Source: Chryseobacterium jejuense
Lineage (GTDB): Bacteria > Bacteroidota > Bacteroidia > Flavobacteriales > Weeksellaceae
Assembly (NCBI RefSeq): GCF_900100075.1
Contig: NZ_FNEG01000004.1
Span: forward strand, 124,001-188,000
Direction of reading: 5' to 3'
Length of the DNA: 64,000 nt
Below are positions 58,042-64,000 of the stretch, piece after piece. The translations under genes and the position numbers were made by a program. The notes beneath the pieces are model-generated. The model made no database searches, was not told the DNA's origin, and worked only from the letters and a program-made list of their open reading frames with translations. Position 1 is the stretch's first letter, and each line of letters begins with the position of its first letter.

Positions 58042-58117
58042 TATATTTGTGCAAATGTAATGCGTAAAGTAGCATCCTGAGGTACGCAAAAAGGAGTAAA
58101 AAGTCCGTAAAAAGGAG
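58042..58117. promoter_or_regulatory. Divergent promoter boxes and three phased direct repeats
   Basis: A rightward -7 box TATATTTG lies at 58042-58049, and a leftward box TACATTTG is read from 58059 to 58052. To their right are three same-orientation repeats: CGTAAAGTAG (58063), CGCAAAAAGGAG (58085) and CGTAAAAAGGAG (58106), spaced 22 and 21 bp, that is two helical turns. Such sites suit an AraC-family protein. They sit upstream of the leftward gene and in the leader of the rightward one. Confidence 0.6.
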
Positions 58118-58142
58118 AATTCTAATTAAAACAAAACTAATA

Positions 58143-59141
58143 ATGACATTACGACTTTATGATGATAAAATTGGCGGAACATTGGTTGAAAGAAAGTATC
58201 CCAATGCCTATTTTGTGAATGATGGCGATATCAAAGAGTGTATTACCTATCTGAAACCACCTTATGGAAATGGTTTTTATCACGAAATCTGTTTTGAGAA
58301 TGTTCATATCGGTTTTGGGAATGTTTCTTTAGACAACAAGATCCTCCTTTATTTTGAGGCTGATTTTGATAGTGTGGAAATGCATTTTTCATTAAAGGGC
58401 AAAAGTTCTGCTCTTTCAGAAAATTTCAGCAATAAAGTAAGCTTTGACAGCTACCAGCATAATATTATTTATGCTCACCAAATGTCCGGGCAAATGGAAT
58501 TTGATGGGCAGGAAATGCAGATTTTAGAAATCAATTTAGCTCCTGATTTTTTCAAGAAATTTCTTCCTGAAGATTCTGACCTATTCAATAGTTTCAGAAA
58601 TGCTATCGAAAAACAGCACTCATGTCTTATCAATCCGGATCACAACCGCATTAGTCTGGAAATGTACCAGATTCTGAATGACATCATCCATTGTGATAGA
58701 AAAGGAATTTTTAAAAGAATTTATCTTGAAGCAAAAGTAGCCGAACTCCTCCTTTTACAACTGGAACAGCTTTTCAACAGCGAGTCTTCAACCTCATCCC
58801 TGCTTAAAAAAGATGAAGAAAAGATATACGCCGTAAGAGATTTTATAGTTAACAATCTTGATCAAAATTGTTCCCTGATTGACCTTGCTCATCAGGTAGG
58901 AACCAATGAGTTTACATTAAAGAAAGGGTTTAAGGCATTATTTGGAACCACCGTTTTTAATTTCTGGAATGATATTAAGATGGAACAGGCTAAAAAAATG
59001 CTCCTTGAAGGGGATTTAAACATCAATGAAATTTCTGAGCTGATTGGCTATAAAAATCCAAGACATTTCTCTACAGCCTTTAAAAGAAAATACAATCTAA
59101 TCCCGAGCAAACTTAAAAATGTAAACGGAATACACTCTTAA
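58143..59141 (+). CDS. AraC-family regulator (PchR-like)
   Basis: 332 residues. Residues about 1-210 are a sensor domain without known fold family. The last about 105 carry an AraC double HTH (NNLDQNCSLIDLAHQVGTNEFTLKKGFKALFGTTVFNFWNDIKMEQAKKML ... INEISELIGYKNPRHFSTAFKRKYNLIPSKLK). The layout resembles PchR-type regulators that respond to siderophores or other small ligands. Divergent from the membrane protein at 57207, with candidate binding sites between. Confidence 0.88.
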   Translation: MTLRLYDDKIGGTLVERKYPNAYFVNDGDIKECITYLKPPYGNGFYHEICFENVHIGFGNVSLDNKILLYFEADFDSVEMHFSLKGKSSALSENFSNKVSFDSYQHNIIYAHQMSGQMEFDGQEMQILEINLAPDFFKKFLPEDSDLFNSFRNAIEKQHSCLINPDHNRISLEMYQILNDIIHCDRKGIFKRIYLEAKVAELLLLQLEQLFNSESSTSSLLKKDEEKIYAVRDFIVNNLDQNCSLIDLAHQVGTNEFTLKKGFKALFGTTVFNFWNDIKMEQAKKMLLEGDLNINEISELIGYKNPRHFSTAFKRKYNLIPSKLKNVNGIHS

Positions 59142-59599
59142 AATTTATCAATAATTCCATGTAAAGCAATTGATATTCCTAATTAATTACAACCTTATTT
59201 ATATCTGATAGTAACAAGATCTCCCATTATAAACTGTTGAGCCTAACCATAAGAGATAGCATCCCCTGTTTTAAATAATGAAATGGCACCATTTTTTGCC
59301 AGATCTAAGAATGCTTTTTTGTAGAATAGACTATTTTTTAGGGTTTTCTGTATATTGAATATCATCTACACCGGTTTTGTATTGGGTTGCAGCTATTTTA
59401 CAGTATCTAAACAAAAAATCACAGATATCTCTGAAATATTTAAACAGGGCACTCTTTCATCATAAATCTTTTTCTATTTTAAGTTGATTTCATATTTTGA
59501 AGTTATACTTTTAATCAATAGATTTGGTACTGCTAATATCCACCTACCTCAAACCGTGAGGTTTAGTGGTTCATAAAACCATGAAATAAATAATCAACT
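59142..59599. other. Intergenic region
   Basis: About 460 bp between the AraC gene and the serine hydrolase. I see no gene. A small imperfect hairpin (CCTCAAACC-GTGA-GGTTTAG type, near 59552-59570) lies in the probable leader of the hydrolase gene. Confidence 0.4.
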
Positions 59600-61168
59600 A
59601 TGACAAAATTAAGATTGTCTTTACTCATCATTACCATTACTACATTATTTACAAGCAGCCATTTATCCGGCCAAATAACCTCTAAGGAAGTAGATATTCT
59701 TGTTAACAATGCAATAGAGAAATTCCATGTTGCAGGAGCGGCTGTAGCTATTGTAAAAGACGGAAAAGTAATTCACAAAAAGGGATATGGTGTAAAATCA
59801 ATAGATACAAAATCGCCTATTGATGAACATACAAATTTTGAAATTGCGTCCAACAGCAAGGCATTTACAACCGCTGCTTTATCAATTTTAGTAGATGAAG
59901 GAAAAATTTCCTGGGATGATCATGTTAAAAAATATATCCCTGAATTTAAAATGTATAATGATTATGTAACAGAAAATTTTACCATAGAAGATTTACTGTG
60001 TCACCGTAGTGGGCTTGGTTTGGGAGCTGGGGACTTGATGATGTTTCCGGATGGTACAGATTTTACGATTAATGATGTAATAAAGTCTTTCCAGTATTTC
60101 ACGCCTGTTTCCGCTTTCCGAACCCAATTCAATTATGATAATCAATTGTATTTGGTAGCGGGTGAAGTCATAGCAAGAGTAAGTGGAATGAACTGGGAAA
60201 CTTTTGTTCAAAAACGTATTATGGACCCCTTACAGATGCAAAACACATTCAGTTCCATAAGTCATGTAAAAGATCTTAGTTTAATGGCTTCTCCACATTC
60301 ATCAGAATCAGGCAGTATTAAAAAAATATCTTTATATGGGGCAATGGTGAATGGTGCTGCGGGAGGGATAGTATCCAATGTTGATGACATGTCCAAATGG
60401 ATGCTTGTTCAGCTCCACAAAGGTAAATATGGATCCGGTTTAGAAAAGCAGCTTTTTACTAAAGAAAGACAAAATGAAATGTGGACAATCCACACTGTTG
60501 ATCAAATCAATCCTAACCCAAGATATAACCAACATTTTAATGGGTATGGTTTAGGCTGGAATTTATCCGATATAAAAGGAAATCTAAGTGTTTCCCATAC
60601 CGGCGGCTTACCGGGAATGCTTTCCGTTGTTACCATGATTCCTGATTTAAATTTAGGAATCGTAATTCTTACCAATACTGAAAATGGTGGTTCAGGTGTT
60701 TTTTCTTCGGTGAGCCAAACCATTATTGACAGCTATTTAGGACTTAACGATATGGGGTGGGTAGATAAGTATGCCGCTTATTTTAAGTCTCAAAAAGAAT
60801 CTGGAGATGAGGTAACCAAAAAGGTTTGGGAAACGGTAAGCAAAGCAAAAAACACAACGATAAAAAACGAGGATCTAATTGGACTGTATGAGGATAAATG
60901 GTTTGGGAAAATTGAAATTTTCTTACAAGGAAATCAATTATGGTTTAAATCTTATCGTTCACCAAAATTAAATGGACCCATGAGTTTTTATAAAGCAAAT
61001 ACATTTGCCATTAAATGGGATTATAAAGATATGAATTGTGATGCCCTTGCTATGTTTAACTTAGATGAAGAAGGAAAAGCACAAAGCATAAAAATGAAAG
61101 GAATTTCTCCCAATATTGATTTTAGCTTCGATTTTCAGGATTTGAATTTACAAAGAGTAAAGAAATAG
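59600..61168 (+). CDS. Serine beta-lactamase-like hydrolase (class C/peptidase S12)
   Basis: 522 residues with a signal peptide (MTKLRLSLLIITITTLFTSSHLSGQ). The catalytic motifs are SxxK at Ser84-Lys87 (SNSK), YxN at Tyr179-Asn181 (YDN) and HTG at 333-335 (HTGG). This places it in the penicillin-binding-protein-like beta-lactamase family. C-terminal residues about 395-520 look like a DUF3471-type domain. Members act on peptides or esters in the envelope, and a true antibiotic-resistance role cannot be assumed. Confidence 0.9.
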   Translation: MTKLRLSLLIITITTLFTSSHLSGQITSKEVDILVNNAIEKFHVAGAAVAIVKDGKVIHKKGYGVKSIDTKSPIDEHTNFEIASNSKAFTTAALSILVDEGKISWDDHVKKYIPEFKMYNDYVTENFTIEDLLCHRSGLGLGAGDLMMFPDGTDFTINDVIKSFQYFTPVSAFRTQFNYDNQLYLVAGEVIARVSGMNWETFVQKRIMDPLQMQNTFSSISHVKDLSLMASPHSSESGSIKKISLYGAMVNGAAGGIVSNVDDMSKWMLVQLHKGKYGSGLEKQLFTKERQNEMWTIHTVDQINPNPRYNQHFNGYGLGWNLSDIKGNLSVSHTGGLPGMLSVVTMIPDLNLGIVILTNTENGGSGVFSSVSQTIIDSYLGLNDMGWVDKYAAYFKSQKESGDEVTKKVWETVSKAKNTTIKNEDLIGLYEDKWFGKIEIFLQGNQLWFKSYRSPKLNGPMSFYKANTFAIKWDYKDMNCDALAMFNLDEEGKAQSIKMKGISPNIDFSFDFQDLNLQRVKK

Positions 61169-61262
61169 CAGTAAATGAAATAAAGTAAGTTAACCGAAGC
61201 ATAAAAATACATCCGTGTACCAAGCTCTGAGTCTTTACTACTTACTGTAAAACATTTTCTAA

Positions 61263-61441
61263 CCACAAAAGGCACAAAAGTTTTTTATTCTTACATACTT
61301 TAGTCCACTTAAGAAAGTTTATAATGATCCTTTATATAAGTACCAATTAAGAGAAAATATGAGCTTCCAAAAAAACTTAAGTGACTTCATCTTTATAAGG
61401 ACTGTCCCTTTAAGTAAATTAAGTATTTAAATCTTTTGTGG
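61263..61441. repeat. MITE-like repeat with CCACAAAAG inverted ends
   Basis: A 179-bp intergenic segment bounded by CCACAAAAG on the left and CTTTTGTGG on the right, with nested CACTTAAG...CTTAAGTG arms inside (61306-61313 and 61376-61383). No coding capacity. No target duplication was identified. Typical of non-autonomous intergenic elements. Confidence 0.65.
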
Positions 61442-61461
61442 CTATTGCGGTTTACATCAAA

Positions 61462-62373
61462 CTAGTTGAATGTAGCTCTGAATTCCAATGGAGAAACAGA
61501 GGTACGGTTTTTAAACAAACGGTGAAAAGACTGTGGATGCTCAAATCCTAATTGGTACGCTATTTCTGAAACTGACATTTCTGTAGTAGACAATAATTCT
61601 TTAGCCTTTTCAATCAATCGGTTCTGAATATGCTGTTGGGTAGTCTGCCCTGTCTGCACCCGAAGCATATCACTGAGATAATTTGCACTGAGGTTTAGTT
61701 TTTCAGCAACAAAGTGAACAGTAGGAATACCATTTACGATGAGTTGGTCATTCCTGAAGTACTCATCCAGCAAGGTTTCCAGCTTTGAAAGCAGATCGTT
61801 ATTCACCTTTTTACGGGTTAAAAACTGACGGTTATAAAAACGGTCACAATATTTCAATAGTAGATCCAGATTTGACAGCAACAAATCCTGAGTAAAAGAA
61901 TCCATATTGGCATCAATCTCCTGCCCTATATTATCAATAATGTCTATGATTGATTTCTCTTCTTTTTCAGAAAGAAAAAGAGCCTCATTGGCAGTATAGG
62001 AAAAAAAACCATAGTCTTTAACCTTTGAAGCCAAGGGATAGCCTTGAAGAAAATCGGGATGTACCACCAACACAAATCCCGTCACACTATCCAACAATAT
62101 ATCTTCAAACTGCAAGACCTGATGAGGGGCAATAAAATACATAATGCCTTCATCAAAATCGTAATACTGCTGTCCATATCGGCATTTTCCTCCTGCACAA
62201 TCTTTCTTTAGAGCCACTACATAAAAGTCTGTGATCACCGAGCTCAGAATAGTTTCAGGGTCTACGCTTACATCATCAAAATTGAACACACTGACTAGCG
62301 GATTTGAAGGTCTTTTCAACCCCAAAGCCTGATGTAAAGCGTTTATTGATGAAACTTTTATGGGTGTTTTCAT
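61462..62373 (-). CDS. AraC-family transcriptional regulator
   Basis: 303 residues: a sensor region (about 1-190, including GGKCRYGQQYYDFDEGIMYFIAPHQVLQFED) followed by an AraC double HTH (VNGIPTVHFVAEKLNLSANYLSDMLRVQTGQTTQQHIQNRLIEKAKELL ... VSEIAYQLGFEHPQSFHRLFKNRTSVSPLEFRATF). The second HTH is the well-preserved one. It lies 167 bp downstream of the epimerase-like gene on the same strand, and a repeat fills the gap, so co-transcription is possible but not clear. It may regulate the epimerase-like gene. Confidence 0.9.
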   Translation of the reverse strand: MKTPIKVSSINALHQALGLKRPSNPLVSVFNFDDVSVDPETILSSVITDFYVVALKKDCAGGKCRYGQQYYDFDEGIMYFIAPHQVLQFEDILLDSVTGFVLVVHPDFLQGYPLASKVKDYGFFSYTANEALFLSEKEEKSIIDIIDNIGQEIDANMDSFTQDLLLSNLDLLLKYCDRFYNRQFLTRKKVNNDLLSKLETLLDEYFRNDQLIVNGIPTVHFVAEKLNLSANYLSDMLRVQTGQTTQQHIQNRLIEKAKELLSTTEMSVSEIAYQLGFEHPQSFHRLFKNRTSVSPLEFRATFN

Positions 62374-62386
62374 AACTGTTTTTTAT

Positions 62387-62510
62387 TTAACCACATAGAT
62401 ACATAGGCTTTATGAGGTGCTAAAAATTTAATAAATACTTTTGATATAATAGCTTTATATATTAACCCATCTAGATATTTTAGCATTATCTATGTGCCTA
62501 TGTGGTTTAA
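62387..62510. repeat. MITE-like repeat with CCACATAG inverted ends
   Basis: About 124 bp with left end TTAACCACATAG and right end CTATGTGGTTTAA, plus related ATACATAGG and TCTATGTGCC arms inside. It fills the gap between the AraC and epimerase-like genes and encodes nothing. Confidence 0.65.
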
Positions 62511-62540
62511 AATATAACCAATACTAAGTTACCTGTTTTT

Positions 62541-63476
62541 TTACTTTCCCGAAAGCTGTTCACTTTTAATCTGGCTAATCCCTTGCTTATAAGTGGTTAC
62601 CTTAAATTCAGGAAATCTTGTTCTAAATTTTGAATCATCAAATATATTGTCATGCTCATATCTTGGAAGAAGTTCCAACAATTCCTTTATTTTTTTATTG
62701 AATAGAGCTCCTATTTTAAAAACGAATGTAGAGACCGCAGAATACTCCAGCTCTTTTCCGTAAATCCCGGAAGCAATTCTGATGAATTCTCTATAAGTTG
62801 GATGGCTTTTATCTACCGGAAGATGCCACGTTTGCCCGAATGCATCTGATGTATTTCCAATCAATGCTGTTGCCCGGCTTGCATCCGGAGTCCAGATCAG
62901 GCTCCTTTTCTTTCTCGTACTCAATGGAACTTTCAGTTTTTTACCTGCTTTGATATTATTAAAAACCAATGTATTGGTAATACTCTGTGTCTTTCCGGGG
63001 CCATAAAATTCCGGAGCACGGCAGATTACAGCTTCCAGCTCACCAGATTCTATTTCTTTCAATACCATTTCTGCCATTTTCCTTCTTACTCTTCCTTTTC
63101 TTCCCACCGGAGCAAAAACTGTATTTTCAGTTAAAACACAGTCATCCTGCGGATACATATAGGTATTATCAAAGAATACAAGCTTAGTCCCATTGATTTT
63201 ACAGGCATCTATCACATTTTGAAGAATTAATGGAAACCGTTCCTCCCAAAGGTCTGAGCTTATTGGAAGTCCTAATGTAAAATAAGCAATTTCACTGCCT
63301 TTCACCGCTTCAATGGCCTTCTCACGAATAGAGAGATCTGCGGAGAACACCTCATCAGTATCATTTACTTTTTTTGCATTTCTGCTGACAATACGAATAT
63401 CTGAAGTAAAACTTCTTTTTAATTCTCTTGCCAGTTCTTCACCAATCTGTCCGTTGGCACCTAATATTGTTTGCAT
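62541..63476 (-). CDS. NAD-dependent epimerase/dehydratase-like protein
   Basis: 311 residues in the extended short-chain dehydrogenase superfamily. The Rossmann loop is GANGQIG (residues 6-12, GxxGxxG). The ENTVFAPVGRKGRVRRKMAEMVL region holds a Lys/Arg-rich segment where Tyr-x-x-x-Lys is expected, and the exact motif is not preserved. It may act on NAD(P)-bound sugar or quinone substrates. It has no transmembrane helix. The AraC regulator is next on the same strand. Confidence 0.85.
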   Translation of the reverse strand: MQTILGANGQIGEELARELKRSFTSDIRIVSRNAKKVNDTDEVFSADLSIREKAIEAVKGSEIAYFTLGLPISSDLWEERFPLILQNVIDACKINGTKLVFFDNTYMYPQDDCVLTENTVFAPVGRKGRVRRKMAEMVLKEIESGELEAVICRAPEFYGPGKTQSITNTLVFNNIKAGKKLKVPLSTRKKRSLIWTPDASRATALIGNTSDAFGQTWHLPVDKSHPTYREFIRIASGIYGKELEYSAVSTFVFKIGALFNKKIKELLELLPRYEHDNIFDDSKFRTRFPEFKVTTYKQGISQIKSEQLSGK

Positions 63477-63811
63477 ATCGGTTCTATTTTTAACAAGGCT
63501 TTTACCTTGTTGTTTTGTATGACAAAGTTCAGAAGAATAACAATACCCTGAGTATCCGAATTAAGGTATGTTGTAACAGAATCTCTGTTTCGGAAATTGA
63601 GTTAGAGTTTCTGCCTTATTGCAAGATATCTACAGACTGATAAAATTGGAGAAAATAGCTTAAAGTATTTTGAACCCATATTGGAAACTTTTAAATAATT
63701 TCTTCTCGGTAATATGTTTGAATACCATTTTCTCAGCTTAGTTCTATTTTTATGGTAAAAATTTTTAATAAAAATGCCACACGAAAGGATTCGTGCGGCA
63801 GCGTGGGGAAT
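63477..63811. other. Intergenic region with two hairpins
   Basis: About 335 bp without a gene. Positions 63492-63511 hold AACAAGG-CTTTTA-CCTTGTT in the leader of the epimerase-like gene. Positions 63776-63799 hold a 10-bp stem (GCCGCACGAA with TTCGTGTGGC on the - strand) followed by ATTTTTATT, which is a good terminator for the partial leftward gene at 63812. Confidence 0.65.
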
Positions 63812-64000
63812 TTATTTTATTATGCAAATATTTTGTTTTTTTTCTAAAGTATAATAATGATTATATTTAATTATAGTTGAATCATTTAAAATGTATTCAT
63901 CGGGGGATTCAATACCATGTTGTATTAAATCACTAACAGGAACTATTTTTAAAGAATATCTTTTTCCTAATTTAATTTTTTTACAATTGTTAGATGTATT
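63812..64000 (-). CDS. Hypothetical protein, C-terminal 62 residues (cut by window edge)
   Basis: A leftward frame open from the window edge to a TAA at 63812. The visible tail reads NTSNNCKKIKLGKRYSLKIV, then a segment with HGIESPDEYILND, and ends KKQNICIIK. It is lysine-rich and hydrophilic, and I recognise no family. A terminator-like hairpin at 63776-63799 follows the stop, which supports a real gene. Confidence 0.6.
   Translation of the reverse strand, partial: NTSNNCKKIKLGKRYSLKIVPVSDLIQHGIESPDEYILNDSTIIKYNHYYTLEKKQNICIIK

Noticed and set aside
59600..61168. Antibiotic-resistance beta-lactamase
   Set aside because: The motifs show the broad serine beta-lactamase-like family only. The C-terminal extension and signal peptide fit envelope peptidases or esterases, so resistance cannot be claimed.

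Overview
The window looks like a chromosomal stretch of a Chryseobacterium-type member of the Flavobacteriia (Bacteroidota). The evidence is A/T-rich intergenic DNA, TTG-N19-TAnnTTTG promoters, few Shine-Dalgarno sites, large secreted proteins with type IX secretion (T9SS) sorting domains, one-component TPR/AraC regulators, and dispersed intergenic repeats of a kind common in that genus. No tRNA, rRNA, CRISPR array or intact insertion sequence was seen.

Layout. 1-2297: the oxidative pentose phosphate genes gnd and zwf (zwf cut by the window edge). 2768-7967: small hypothetical genes, a PhzF-family isomerase, a DUF4287 protein, an XRE regulator fused to pentapeptide repeats, and a nucleoside hydrolase. 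8246-12202: a large MG2/plug-domain secreted protein, a lipoprotein and three copies of a MITE-like repeat. 12203-18191: a divergent gene pair around a perfect 16-bp palindrome, then a visibly more A/T-rich block. That block holds a small orphan gene, a perfect 26-bp hairpin, a long non-coding leader and a three-gene operon: reverse transcriptase, nitrilase-fold hydrolase, DUF4238 protein. This operon is the best candidate for an under-described system. It resembles defence-associated reverse transcriptases (DRT/UG type) but has separate RT and nitrilase genes and a third partner.

18289-22932: a secreted lipoprotein, a GNAT acetyltransferase, a roughly four-copy 268-bp tandem array related to the earlier repeats, a small secreted protein, a 5-fold beta-flower-type repeat protein and a hypothetical gene. 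23082-36801: three giant RCC1-propeller T9SS proteins and a beta-helix protein. The RCC1 genes carry near-identical sorting domains and matching terminators, so they look like recent duplicates. 37345-42925: a Kup potassium transporter and two tandem TPR-TM-AraC regulators. 43379-56058: a surface-protein cluster (five genes, one of 2489 residues) sharing a small 'GMxxYD' module, followed by two small HTH proteins. 56172-64000: membrane and lipoprotein genes, a divergent membrane-protein/AraC pair with three phased direct repeats between them, a serine hydrolase, a second AraC regulator, an NAD-dependent epimerase-like protein and a partial gene at the right edge.

How genes work together. The gnd-zwf pair supplies NADPH and pentose phosphates. 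The RT operon is probably anti-phage. The RCC1 and adhesin clusters are probably cell-surface or secreted factors. The AraC regulators probably control their neighbours. Functions stated for hypothetical genes are inference unless a motif is named.
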